Under the pieces are notes generated by a model. That model did no database searches. It had not been told where the DNA came from and worked only from the letters and a program-made list of their open reading frames with translations. This document shows positions 1 to 9,296 of a stretch of 56,356 nucleotides of DNA, piece by piece. The stretch is from the NCBI GenBank assembly GCA_964417875.1, contig CAYQJU010000012.1, positions 1-56,356 on the forward strand, read 5' to 3'. Each line of letters opens with the position of its first letter. Position 1 is the stretch's first letter. The DNA comes from ZC4RG30 sp964417875 (lineage in GTDB: Bacteria; Pseudomonadota; Gammaproteobacteria; Steroidobacterales; Steroidobacteraceae). The translations under genes and the position numbers were made by a program.

Positions 1-1
1 G

Positions 2-505
<504 letters not shown>

Positions 506-614
506 GGCCGGCTCCGTCGCCCACGTTCCGACCGGGCCGCCCGGCATCCGCCTACAGCCGGTGCGGGGCAGCATCGCGTCAGCTTGTCGTTCCCACCGGA
601 CGAGGAGAGATGCG

Positions 615-1211
615 ATGGCCACCCTCGAGGGCAAGAAGATTGCGATCCTGACCGCGGAAGGCTTCGAGCAGTCCGAACTGCTCGAGCCGCGCAAGGCGCT
701 GGATGAAGCCGGCGCGCAGACCATGGTGGTGTCACCGTCCGAGGGTCAGGTGCAGGGCTGGAACCACTATGACAAGGGCCGGATGGTGGACGTGGACGTG
801 CCGCTTTCGGAAGCGGATGCGGATGATTTCGATGCGCTGATGCTGCCCGGCGGCGTCGCGAATCCCGACCAGCTGCGCATGCTGCCCGAGGCCATCGCCT
901 TCGTGCGCGCCTTCGTCGAAGCAGGCAAGCCCATCGCGGCGATCTGCCACGGACCCTGGACATTGATCGAGGCCGATGCCGTGCGCGGCCGCAAGGTCAC
1001 CTCCTGGCCGTCGATCCGCACCGACCTGGTCAATGCTGGCGCGCGCTGGGTGGATGAGGAAGTGGTGACGGACCGCGGCCTTGTGACCAGCCGCAAGCCG
1101 GCAGACATCCCGGCCTTCAGCCGCAAGATGATCGAGGAGTTCGCCGAGGGCCGGTATGATGCCGGCGCGATGGCAGGACGGCAGCGGCGGGAGCACAGGC
1201 CCACGGCCTGA
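615..1211 (+). CDS. PfpI/DJ-1 superfamily type 1 glutamine amidotransferase-like protein
   Basis: A 198-residue protein of the DJ-1/PfpI superfamily, whose members act as cysteine peptidases, deglycases or stress chaperones. The nucleophile elbow is AAICHGPW, with Cys111-His112, and a conserved Glu lies early in EGFEQSEL (residues 15-22). ATG 615 is chosen because GAGGAGAG lies just upstream at 602-609 and the homologous core begins right after it; an upstream in-frame extension would be basic and non-homologous. The last 20 or so residues are Arg-rich and look like a variable tail. It stands alone between pstB and a convergent MFS gene. The family is clear; the substrate is not known. Confidence 0.85.
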   Translation: MATLEGKKIAILTAEGFEQSELLEPRKALDEAGAQTMVVSPSEGQVQGWNHYDKGRMVDVDVPLSEADADDFDALMLPGGVANPDQLRMLPEAIAFVRAFVEAGKPIAAICHGPWTLIEADAVRGRKVTSWPSIRTDLVNAGARWVDEEVVTDRGLVTSRKPADIPAFSRKMIEEFAEGRYDAGAMAGRQRREHRPTA

Positions 1212-1267
1212 TCGCCGCGATCGGCGGTGGGTTGATGCGCCGGCGTGCGGCCCCGCCGCGTATCGGC

Positions 1268-2584
1268 TCAACCCGCGGCGGCGTTGCTTCCGATGCGTGC
1301 CGCATCGCGGTCAACGGCCCGGCGGCCGAAGTACGCGATGGCCGCCGCGATCACCGAGATCACCGGCAGGGTCATCAGCGCCAGCCGCAGTCCCTCGGCC
1401 TCGCCGAAGGAGCGCGCGAACAGATCGTTCATCGCGCCGACATACAGCGGCCCGATGCCGATGCCGATGGTCGCCAGGATGAAGAAGAAGAATGCAGTGG
1501 CCACCGCGCGGCCGCGCAGCGGCGCGAGGCGCTGCACGACGGCGAAGAAGGGCCCCATCAGGAAGAACTGGGTGAATGCCGCCACCGTGACGGCCGCATA
1601 GACCAGCACCAGTGAGTGGGTCCACACCGCCAGCAGCAATGCGGCGGCAAAGATCACCATCGTCAGCGCAGGCAGCGACAGGAATGCGCGCGGATCGCGC
1701 GTGGCCGCGCGGCCCGTCAGCGTGCCGCCGAGGATGGCGCCCAGTCCGCCGCCGATGCCCAGCGCAAGCCCCAGCGGCAGCGAGTACTGCGCCGGCGCCA
1801 GCTCATGGATGCGCACCAGGAACTGCGGCATCCACATGTTCATGCCATAGCCGCACAGCGCCGAGGGTGCAGCGCTGTAGCTCATGATGCGGAAGGTGGG
1901 GCTGGACCAGAGCTGGCGCACCGTCTCGCGCATGGTCGGTTCCTCGCCGGTGCGCAGTAGCGCAAGGTCGGCCGGATCATCCATCGCGCCGCGGGCCGGT
2001 TCGCGCACCGTGAGCCACACGATCAGCGCCAGCAGCAGGCCCGGAAGGCCGAGCGCGACGAAGGTCCAGCGCCAGCCGATGGCGCCCACCAGGATGCCGC
2101 CGAGGAAGATGCCGAGGAAATTGCCCAGTGGCACGCCCAGCGAGAAGATGCCGATGGCGGCCGGGCGGTCCACCTTGCGGAAGTAGTCGCCGATCAGTGA
2201 ATGCGACGCGGGCCCGGCGCCGGCTTCGCCCACGCCCACGCCGACGCGGAACAGGAACAGCATCGCGAAGTTCGCGGCGGCACCGCACAGCGCGGTCATG
2301 CCGCTCCAGATCGCGAGCACGCCGGCGAGCATCACATTGCGACGCCGGCGATCCAGCAGGCGCGCCACCGGAAAGCCCAGCGTTGCATAGAAGGCGGTGA
2401 ATGCGATGCCCATCACCAGGCCGAGCATGGTGTTGGAGACCTGGAATTCTTCCTGGATGGCCGGTGCCAGCACCGAGATCGCCATGCGATCCACGAAGTT
2501 CAGCGTGTTCACCACCACGAGGATGAACAGCACATAGTTGCGGTATGCGGCCGAAGCGGCCGGCGTTCCGGAAGCCGGTGTCAC
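1268..2584 (-). CDS. MFS transporter (spinster-like)
   Basis: A 438-residue major facilitator protein with about 12 hydrophobic segments, acting in the inner membrane. The first helix (NYVLFILVVVNTLNFVDR) followed by an LAPAIQEEF segment resembles the Spinster-like MFS group. The loop between helices 2 and 3 has the motif-A-like GFPVARLLDRRRR. The start is GTG at 2584, preceded by a purine-rich GGGGGAA on the minus strand. It is transcribed away from the metallo-hydrolase gene at 2767, so the two may share a control region. The substrate cannot be read from the sequence; an exporter or an organic-anion carrier is possible. Confidence 0.85.
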   Translation of the reverse strand: MTPASGTPAASAAYRNYVLFILVVVNTLNFVDRMAISVLAPAIQEEFQVSNTMLGLVMGIAFTAFYATLGFPVARLLDRRRRNVMLAGVLAIWSGMTALCGAAANFAMLFLFRVGVGVGEAGAGPASHSLIGDYFRKVDRPAAIGIFSLGVPLGNFLGIFLGGILVGAIGWRWTFVALGLPGLLLALIVWLTVREPARGAMDDPADLALLRTGEEPTMRETVRQLWSSPTFRIMSYSAAPSALCGYGMNMWMPQFLVRIHELAPAQYSLPLGLALGIGGGLGAILGGTLTGRAATRDPRAFLSLPALTMVIFAAALLLAVWTHSLVLVYAAVTVAAFTQFFLMGPFFAVVQRLAPLRGRAVATAFFFFILATIGIGIGPLYVGAMNDLFARSFGEAEGLRLALMTLPVISVIAAAIAYFGRRAVDRDAARIGSNAAAG

Positions 2585-2704
2585 ATGTTCCCCCGTTCCG
2601 CAGTCTTGTTCTGCCGTGCGGTTTTATTGCGACCTTAGGGGTTTGTCCGGCGGACGTCCAGCAGGGCAGCGCCGCCCACTTTGCGGATCCACCCCCTTCG
2701 GCGC

Positions 2705-2722
2705 ACCGGATGGTGATCCGGT
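2705..2722. promoter_or_regulatory. Candidate operator palindrome in a divergent control region
   Basis: The perfect dyad ACCGGAT-GGTG-ATCCGGT (7-bp arms) lies between the divergent MFS and metallo-hydrolase genes and directly touches a -10-like TATGCT at 2724-2729. The position fits a repressor site controlling the hydrolase gene. No -35 box of good quality is visible, and no regulator gene lies next to it in this window. Confidence 0.35.
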
Positions 2723-2766
2723 TTATGCTCACCTGCGAGGGCGCGCACGGAACAGAAGGGGAGTAC

Positions 2767-3639
2767 ATGGCCGTCGGCAACATCCGTCACTGGCAGATCG
2801 GCGAGGTGCAGGTGACACGCATCGTCGAAGTGAATGCCCATCAGGATCCCTTCACCATGCTGTCGGCCGAATGCGCGCCGGACATGGGGCGGGCGTACCC
2901 GTGGCTGATCCCGCACTTCGCGACGCCGGAGGGAATCATGAAGATCTCCTTCCAGGCCTTCGCACTGAAGACACCCGACCGCACGCTGGTGGTCGACACC
3001 TGCATCGGCACGGACCGTGAATGCCAGTTCCCGATCTTCTCGCACCTGCAGTCGGACTATCTGGAGGACCTCGAAGCGGCTGGCTACGATGTCGCGAAGG
3101 TCGACACCGTGCTGTGCACGCACCTGCATTTCGACCATGTGGGCTGGAACACGCGGCTCGTGGATGGGCGTTTCGTGCCCACCTTTCCGAACGCGCGCTA
3201 CCTGTTCTCGCGCCGTGAATACGAATACTGGCAGGCGCGCCGCCCGGAGGACCACCACGTGGCGCATTTCGCCGAGTCGATCGACCCGGTGTTCGCTGCC
3301 GGCCTCGTCGATCTCATCGACGAATCGCACCAGGTGTGTCCCGAAGTCAGCCTGTTTCCCACACCGGGCCACACACCGCACCACGTCAGCGTGCGCATCC
3401 GCTCACGCGGCGAGGAGGCGGTGATCACCGGCGACCTGATGCATCATCCCATCCAGTTCGCGCGTCCGGACCTGCCGGTCAACGCCGACAGCGACAAGGC
3501 GCAGGGCGTGCAGACGCGCACCGGGTTTTTCCAGGAGGTCGCCAACCGCGACGTGACCGTGATCGGCAGCCACTTCTGCGATCCCACGGCAGGGCGCGTG
3601 GTCAGCGACGGGAAGAACTGGCGTCTGGTCTGGGACTGA
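2767..3639 (+). CDS. MBL-fold metallo-hydrolase
   Basis: A 290-residue metallo-beta-lactamase-fold hydrolase. The metal-binding signature HLHFDH is at residues 119-124, followed by downstream ligands in PTPGHTPHH and VITGDLMHHP and a late His in IGSHFCDP. This pattern resembles the lactonase/AttM-like branch of the superfamily, but the substrate cannot be assigned. ATG 2767 is chosen because GAAGGGGA lies just upstream; the upstream in-frame extension overlaps the divergent control region. No signal peptide is evident, so it is probably cytoplasmic. The divergent MFS gene may move its substrate or product. Confidence 0.85.
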   Translation: MAVGNIRHWQIGEVQVTRIVEVNAHQDPFTMLSAECAPDMGRAYPWLIPHFATPEGIMKISFQAFALKTPDRTLVVDTCIGTDRECQFPIFSHLQSDYLEDLEAAGYDVAKVDTVLCTHLHFDHVGWNTRLVDGRFVPTFPNARYLFSRREYEYWQARRPEDHHVAHFAESIDPVFAAGLVDLIDESHQVCPEVSLFPTPGHTPHHVSVRIRSRGEEAVITGDLMHHPIQFARPDLPVNADSDKAQGVQTRTGFFQEVANRDVTVIGSHFCDPTAGRVVSDGKNWRLVWD

Positions 3640-3696
3640 CTCCAGCGCCATGACGGGCGGGGATGGTCAGCGTCGCCCTTGCCGGGCGCAGGAAGC

Positions 3697-4518
3697 TCAG
3701 CCGATGAAGGAGATCGTGCGGATCTCCATGCTCTGGCGCGCCGGCGCATCCGGCGGCGTGTCCGGGTCGACGATGGCCGTATGCCCGGTCCATTGCGGCA
3801 CGCCTGCCTGTGAATCGTAAAGCTTGAAGGCATACAGCTCGTCCGGCTGCATGCGTGGCGCGTAGTACCAGCGGTGCGCGGGATTGTGGCTGAGGTTGAA
3901 ACCGTACAGCGGTGGGCGATCCGGATCCATCAGCCCGCCGCGCACCTCGCTGGGGTTGAGGTCGGTCTCGAGCACCGTCGAGGCATCGCACAGCGCCAGC
4001 GGCGAGCTGAACACCGGCCGGATCGGCCGCCAGAAGTTCATCAGCACCACGCGGTGCGACAGCCAGTGCTCCGCGTCATCGCCCAGCATCTGCCGGGCGA
4101 TGTCCTCCACGGTGCGCCGGCCATAATCCACATGCGCGCCGAAGGAGGGCAGGCGACCCTGGCGGCTGGCCGGATCATCCGTGCGCGCCACTGGACCAAA
4201 GGCGATCACCTTGCTGGCGCCATTCAGCTGCGTGGCAAGGTCTATGGTCTCCGGCACCAGTACCCGCTCCACCTGCTTCTCATCGAAGAAGTCCCGCACC
4301 GCCGAGCGATGCTGCAGCAATGTGAAGCCATTGCGCGCGATCGTCAGTTCGTCGCGGAACGGACGCGCATCGGTGATCGTCATCGCATGGTCATCGGGCG
4401 GCCACCGGGACTTGTCGCGATCGGCCGGATAGAACACCGCCGATTCGCCCTTCACCACATAACGGATCGTGGCGCGGATGCGATAGGGCTGCTCGCGGGT
4501 GCTGGGGAACGATGCCAT
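3697..4518 (-). CDS. CmcJ/NvfI-type oxygenase family protein
   Basis: A 273-residue protein resembling the CmcJ/NvfI family, named after a cephalosporin methoxylation protein and a fungal non-haem Fe(II)/2-oxoglutarate oxygenase. Visible features are AHVDYG (His129, Asp131), which could be the HxD half of a metal triad, and a downstream block with SHNPAHRWYYAPRM (His211, His215) followed by PDELYAFKLYDS, typical of the family. ATG 4518 lies 18 bp after the dapD stop on the same strand, so it may be the last gene of the map-glnD-dapC-dapD operon. The substrate is unknown, and no biosynthetic cluster surrounds it. Confidence 0.7.
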   Translation of the reverse strand: MASFPSTREQPYRIRATIRYVVKGESAVFYPADRDKSRWPPDDHAMTITDARPFRDELTIARNGFTLLQHRSAVRDFFDEKQVERVLVPETIDLATQLNGASKVIAFGPVARTDDPASRQGRLPSFGAHVDYGRRTVEDIARQMLGDDAEHWLSHRVVLMNFWRPIRPVFSSPLALCDASTVLETDLNPSEVRGGLMDPDRPPLYGFNLSHNPAHRWYYAPRMQPDELYAFKLYDSQAGVPQWTGHTAIVDPDTPPDAPARQSMEIRTISFIG

Positions 4519-4536
4519 GGCCGCCCGTTGTCCTCC

Positions 4537-5364
4537 TCAGTCGGTCATGCGCAGCAGTTCGTTGAGACTGGTTTTCTCGCGCGTCCTTGCGTCCACGCGC
4601 TTGACGATCACCGCGCAGTACAGGCTGTAGCGCCCGTCTGCGGATGGCAGGTTGCCAGGTACCACCACCGATCCGGGCGGCACGCGGCCATAGGTGATCT
4701 CGCCGGTGGTGCGGTCATAGATCTTGGTGCTCTGGCCGATGAACACGCCCATCGAGATCACTGAGCCGGCACCGACCACCACGCCTTCGACGATCTCCGA
4801 GCGCGCGCCGATGAAGCAGTCGTCCTCGATGATGGTGGGTGCGGCCTGCAGTGGCTCAAGCACACCACCGATGCCCACGCCACCGGACAGGTGCACGTTG
4901 CGGCCGATCTGTGCGCAGGAGCCCACCGTGGCCCAGGTGTCGACCATGGTGCCGGTGTCCACATAGGCGCCGATGTTCACATACGAGGGCATCAGCACCA
5001 CATTCGGCGCAATGTAGGACCCGCGGCGCGCCGTGGCCGGTGGCACCACGCGCACGCCGCCGGCGCGCAGCTGCGCCGGGCTCTGGTCACCGAACTTCAG
5101 CGGCACCTTGTCATGGAAGCGCATCGCGCCGGCGTCGATGGCCTGGTTGTCATTGGTGCGGAAGTACAGCAGCACGGCCTTCTTCAGCCATTCGTTGACC
5201 TTCCATTCCCCGTCCTGCTTCTCGGCGACACGCGCCTCGCCTGTATCGAGCAGGCCGATGGCATCGTCGATGGCCTGGCGCAGCGAGCGCTCGACCGTGG
5301 AAGGGGTGATCCCGGTGCGACGCTCGAAGGCGGACTCGATGATCTGGCGGAGGGAGTCGGACAT
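4537..5364 (-). CDS. dapD: 2,3,4,5-tetrahydropyridine-2,6-dicarboxylate N-succinyltransferase
   Basis: DapD transfers succinyl from succinyl-CoA to tetrahydrodipicolinate in the succinylase branch of lysine/meso-diaminopimelate synthesis. The 275-residue protein has an N-terminal helical part and a left-handed beta-helix built from hexapeptide repeats (VLMPSYVNIGAYVDTGTM onward), with GGVGIGGVLEP and IEDDCFIGARSEIVEG typical of DapD. Length matches the family (about 274). It starts 6 bp after the dapC stop, which places two consecutive pathway enzymes together. The product feeds both peptidoglycan and lysine. Confidence 0.97.
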   Translation of the reverse strand: MSDSLRQIIESAFERRTGITPSTVERSLRQAIDDAIGLLDTGEARVAEKQDGEWKVNEWLKKAVLLYFRTNDNQAIDAGAMRFHDKVPLKFGDQSPAQLRAGGVRVVPPATARRGSYIAPNVVLMPSYVNIGAYVDTGTMVDTWATVGSCAQIGRNVHLSGGVGIGGVLEPLQAAPTIIEDDCFIGARSEIVEGVVVGAGSVISMGVFIGQSTKIYDRTTGEITYGRVPPGSVVVPGNLPSADGRYSLYCAVIVKRVDARTREKTSLNELLRMTD

Positions 5365-5370
5365 GATGAT

Positions 5371-6582
5371 TCAGCTCTTTCTGGACAGGATGAAATCGTG
5401 GATTCGGTGCGCAGCCTGCACGCATTCCTCTTCGGTGGCAACGAGCGAGATGCGTACGTAGCCGGCGCCGGGATTGCAGCCGCCGTGATCGCGGGCGAGA
5501 TAGGAACCGGGCACCACGGTGATGTGCTGCGCGGCAAACAGCTGTGCGGTGAACGCGGTGTCGTCGCCACCCACCGGCAGCCACAGGTAGAAGCCACCGG
5601 CGGGTCGCACCGCATCGATCACCGGCCGCAGGATGGGCAGCACACGGTCATATTTGACGCGGTACAGCGCGCGGTTGGCGGCCACATGCGCATCATCTCC
5701 CCAGGCCGCAATGCTGGCGCGCTGCGTGGGCACCGGCATCGCGCAGCCATGGTAGGTGCGATACAGCAGGAAGGGTTCGATCAGCGCTGCATCGCCGGCC
5801 ACCAGTCCCGAACGCAGGCCCGGCAGGCTCGAACGCTTCGACAGCGAATGGAAGGTCATGCAGCGGCGCAACGCGGTGTTGCCGGCAGCGGCCGCGGCCG
5901 TCAGCAGCGATGGCGGCGGTGCCGACTCGTCATCGAACAGGTCCGCATAGCATTCATCTGAGGCGATGACGAAGTCATGGCGTTCGGCCAGTTCCAGCGC
6001 ACGCTGCAGATAGGCCGTGCCCATCACCGTGCCCACCGGATTGGCCGGACTGCACAGGAGCAGCAGCTGGCATCGCTGCCAGATCTGCGCGGGCACCGAA
6101 TCAAGGTCAGGCAGGAAACCATTGGCGGCCGTGGTGTTCAGGTACCAGGGTTCCGCGCCGGCCAGCAGCGCCGCGCCCTCATAGACCTGGTAGCCCGGGT
6201 TCGGCATCACGACCACCGGCGCAGGCCCCGCGCGGCGGGAGTCGACCACCGCCTGCACGAAGGCGAACAGCGCCTCGCGCGTGCCGTTGACCGGCAGCAC
6301 ATGCGCATCGGCATCCACACTGCCGGCGGCGAGGCCGAAGCGACGTTCCAGCCAGCGCGCCGCGGCCGTGCGCAGTTCCGGCAGTCCACGCGTGGCCGGA
6401 TAGCTGCCCAGCTCGCCCAGCGACTGCACCAGCTGCTCCACCACGAAGCCGGGCGCGGCATGGCGCGGCTCGCCGATGGATAGCGGGATGTGCGTCAGGT
6501 GTGCCGGCGGCACCAGGCCCTGCTTCAGGGCTGCAAGACGTTCGAAGGGGTAGGCTGCGAGCCGCGCAAAACCGGGGTTCAT
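5371..6582 (-). CDS. dapC: Succinyldiaminopimelate transaminase
   Basis: A class I/II PLP-dependent aminotransferase acting directly after DapD to form N-succinyl-LL-diaminopimelate. The PLP lysine is in SLSKRSSLPGLRSG (about Lys249), with NPGYQVYE and CSPANPVGT substrate/cofactor motifs and ASDECYADLF upstream. ATG 6582 gives MNPGFARL, a typical DapC start; an in-frame GTG at 6588 would add only two residues and neither has a strong Shine-Dalgarno. It lies a few bases after glnD and just before dapD, so operon context supports DapC over other aminotransferases. Confidence 0.92.
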   Translation of the reverse strand: MNPGFARLAAYPFERLAALKQGLVPPAHLTHIPLSIGEPRHAAPGFVVEQLVQSLGELGSYPATRGLPELRTAAARWLERRFGLAAGSVDADAHVLPVNGTREALFAFVQAVVDSRRAGPAPVVVMPNPGYQVYEGAALLAGAEPWYLNTTAANGFLPDLDSVPAQIWQRCQLLLLCSPANPVGTVMGTAYLQRALELAERHDFVIASDECYADLFDDESAPPPSLLTAAAAAGNTALRRCMTFHSLSKRSSLPGLRSGLVAGDAALIEPFLLYRTYHGCAMPVPTQRASIAAWGDDAHVAANRALYRVKYDRVLPILRPVIDAVRPAGGFYLWLPVGGDDTAFTAQLFAAQHITVVPGSYLARDHGGCNPGAGYVRISLVATEEECVQAAHRIHDFILSRKS

Positions 6583-6590
6583 CTGCACGA

Positions 6591-9296
6591 TCAGGTTGCG
6601 CGGGTCAGCGCCGACTCGAGCCGGCCCTTCAGGCGCTGCGCAGTGGCATCGTCAAGTGGCTGCTGCGCAAGGTCCGTGACATAGAACACGTCCTCGGCGC
6701 GCTCGCCGATGGTGCTGATGCGCGCGCCCTGCAGGTCGATGCGCTCTTCCCAAAGCACCTTGCCCACATCACAGAGCAGGCCGGGCCGGTCGCCGGCCAC
6801 CAGCTCGAGCGCCGAGCGGTTGTTGCGCAGGTCGCGCGTGATGGTCACGCGCGTGGGCGTGTTGAACATGCGCACCTGGCGCGGCGCGCGGCGCGACACC
6901 TGTGTCGGGGATTCTTCCGGCCGGCGCAGCGAATTCCACAGCAGCCGTTCCAGGTCTTCGATGCGCTCGGCATCGGTGATCGGTGCGCCGTTGTCTTCCA
7001 GCACGTGATACAGGTCGAGCGAGAAGCCATTGTCGGCCGGCGTGATGCGCGCATCGACAATGGTCAGCCCCTGCTGGTCGAGGATCGCCGTGGCGCGCGC
7101 GAAGCCATGCCGGCGATGCGGCGCATAGATCAGCACCGAAGTGGAGCCGCGCTCGCTGTGCGGCCGCACGGCCACCAGCGGTTCGTCGGCGCCGCCCTCA
7201 CGGGTGGCGCGCAGCTCGGTGAACCACGCGATCTCCTCCGGAGAATGGCGCAGGAAGAAGGTTTTCGACAGCGGCGCCCAGATGGCCGCCGTCTCGCCGG
7301 CGCTGATGCGGGCGGGCAGCAGCTGGCGCGCCGCACGCTGGTTGTCGACGATGAGCTGGTCCTCATCGAGGGGACTCTCGAGTCCCCGGCGCAGCGCCGC
7401 GCGCACGCTCTCGTAGAAATCATGGAACAGCGCCGCCTTCCACGAGTTCCACAGCTTCGGATTGGTGCCGCGCACGTCGGCGCAGGTGAGCAGGAACAGG
7501 TAGTCCAGGCGCGTCTCGTCGCCGACGAAGCGCGCGAACTCGTTGATCACCTCCGGATCGCCGATGTCCTTCTTCTGCGCCGTGATCGACATGGTCAGGT
7601 GGCTCTTCACCAGCCAGGCCACCAGCCGCGCGTCATAGTTCGAAAGACCCTGCTCGAGGCAGAAGGCCTCGGCATCCACTGCGCCCAGTTCCGAATGATC
7701 CCCGCCGCGCCCCTTGGCAATGTCGTGGAACAGCGCCGCAAGATAGATGATCTCCTGGCGCGGCAGGCGCTGCATGATGGCCGACAGCTTCGGCATCTCG
7801 TGGTCGAACTTCGGCAGTGCCAGCCGGCGCAGGTTGCTCACCACGAACAGCGTGTGCGCGTCCACCGTGTAGGCGTGGAACAGGTCGTACTGCATGCGGC
7901 CGACAATGCGGCCGAAGGCCGGGATGTAACGCCCGAGCACGCCATAGGTGTTCATGCGCCGCAGTTCATGCGTCACACCGGCCGGCGCGCGCAGGATGTC
8001 GAGGAACAGGCGATGGTTGCGCGGGTTCTGCCGGAACTCCTCGTCGATCAGCCACAGGTGCCGCGCCACCGCGCGCATGGTGTTGGCGCCTACACCGCGC
8101 ACCTGCGGGTTCTGCTGCAGCAGCAGGAACAGTTCCAGCAGCGCCGAGGGATAGCGCGCGAACATGTCGGCACTGGTGGTCTCGAGGTAGTCATGGCGGA
8201 TCTGGAAGCGCGCATTGAGCGCCTGCGTCGGTGTGCCCACTGGCAGGATCACGTCGCGGAAGGCCTGCAGCAGCAGCTCGTTCAGGAAGCTGACATCGAG
8301 CACGGTGCGGTAGTAGCGCTGCATCAGCTGCTCGACCGCCAGCGTATAGGTGGCGTCCTCATAGCCGAAGGTCTTCGCCAGCCTGATCTGGTGATCGAAC
8401 AGCAGCCGGTCCTCATGGCGGCCGGTCAGCACATGCAGCCCGAAGCGCACCTTCCACAGGAAGGCCTGCGCCTGCTTCAGCTTGCGCAGCTCGCCTGGCG
8501 TGAGAAAGCCCTTCTCGACCAGCTCATCGAGCGTCTGCGCGCCGAAGTGGCGCTTGGCCACCCAGCCGATGGTCTGCAGGTCGCGCAGCCCTCCCGGCCC
8601 GTTCTTCACGTTCGGCTCGAGGTTGTAGGCGGTGTCATTGGCCTTCAGGTGCCGTTCGCGCTGCTCGGCCAGCTTGGCCTCGAAGAAACGGTTCGGCGGC
8701 CAGACGTTCTGCGGCGCCAGTGCCTCGCGCATGCTGGCTGACAGTTCCTCCGAACCGGCCAGCTGCCGTGCTTCCAGCAATGTGGTCATCACGCCGACGT
8801 CGGATGCACTCTGCTGCGCGCACTCGGCGGCGGTGCGCACGCTGTGGCCGACTTCAAGGCCGATGTCCCACAGGAAGGTGATCAGCTGCTCGATCTGTGC
8901 GCGCTCGTCGGCGCCCAGTGCGCGCCCGGTGGGCGTCAGGATCAGGATGTCGACGTCGGAGAAGGGGTGCAGCTCGCCGCGGCCATAGCCGCCCACCGCC
9001 AGCAGCGCCATCTCGCCGGACAGCGGCGCGGCCAGCAGGTGGTGCCACATCGCCTGCAGCAGGGCGTCGATGAAATGCGCGCGGGCGCGCACCAGCGTCT
9101 CGACGCCTTCCTCGGCGAAGAATCGCGTCTTGAGCTCTTCCTGGGCAGCGTGCAGCAGCGCGCGGCAGGTGTCGCGTGAATAGCCGCCTTCTGCCAGGCG
9201 CGCGGCGAGCTCTTCGAGCAGGGGCCAGGCAGGCATCTCGTGCGTCGGGATGACGGCATCCTCGTCATCCATCGAGGCCTGCAGCATCGAGACCAT
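6591..9296 (-). CDS. glnD: Bifunctional PII uridylyltransferase/uridylyl-removing enzyme
   Basis: GlnD senses glutamine and adds or removes UMP on PII proteins, controlling nitrogen assimilation. The 901-residue protein has the nucleotidyltransferase signature GGYGRGELHPFSDVD (residues 102-116), an HD hydrolase domain in the middle (YLAALFHDIAKGRGGDHS) and two ACT domains at the C-terminus (the last with ELVAGDRPGLLCDVGKVL). The start is ATG 9296, which overlaps the map stop by one base (TGATG), a sign of translational coupling. A longer upstream reading inside map is not supported. Length is normal for the family (about 890). Confidence 0.97.
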   Translation of the reverse strand: MVSMLQASMDDEDAVIPTHEMPAWPLLEELAARLAEGGYSRDTCRALLHAAQEELKTRFFAEEGVETLVRARAHFIDALLQAMWHHLLAAPLSGEMALLAVGGYGRGELHPFSDVDILILTPTGRALGADERAQIEQLITFLWDIGLEVGHSVRTAAECAQQSASDVGVMTTLLEARQLAGSEELSASMREALAPQNVWPPNRFFEAKLAEQRERHLKANDTAYNLEPNVKNGPGGLRDLQTIGWVAKRHFGAQTLDELVEKGFLTPGELRKLKQAQAFLWKVRFGLHVLTGRHEDRLLFDHQIRLAKTFGYEDATYTLAVEQLMQRYYRTVLDVSFLNELLLQAFRDVILPVGTPTQALNARFQIRHDYLETTSADMFARYPSALLELFLLLQQNPQVRGVGANTMRAVARHLWLIDEEFRQNPRNHRLFLDILRAPAGVTHELRRMNTYGVLGRYIPAFGRIVGRMQYDLFHAYTVDAHTLFVVSNLRRLALPKFDHEMPKLSAIMQRLPRQEIIYLAALFHDIAKGRGGDHSELGAVDAEAFCLEQGLSNYDARLVAWLVKSHLTMSITAQKKDIGDPEVINEFARFVGDETRLDYLFLLTCADVRGTNPKLWNSWKAALFHDFYESVRAALRRGLESPLDEDQLIVDNQRAARQLLPARISAGETAAIWAPLSKTFFLRHSPEEIAWFTELRATREGGADEPLVAVRPHSERGSTSVLIYAPHRRHGFARATAILDQQGLTIVDARITPADNGFSLDLYHVLEDNGAPITDAERIEDLERLLWNSLRRPEESPTQVSRRAPRQVRMFNTPTRVTITRDLRNNRSALELVAGDRPGLLCDVGKVLWEERIDLQGARISTIGERAEDVFYVTDLAQQPLDDATAQRLKGRLESALTRAT

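Noticed and set aside
6501..8741. A 746-codon plus-strand frame opposite glnD
   Set aside because: glnD on the other strand has all expected domains; this frame has none.
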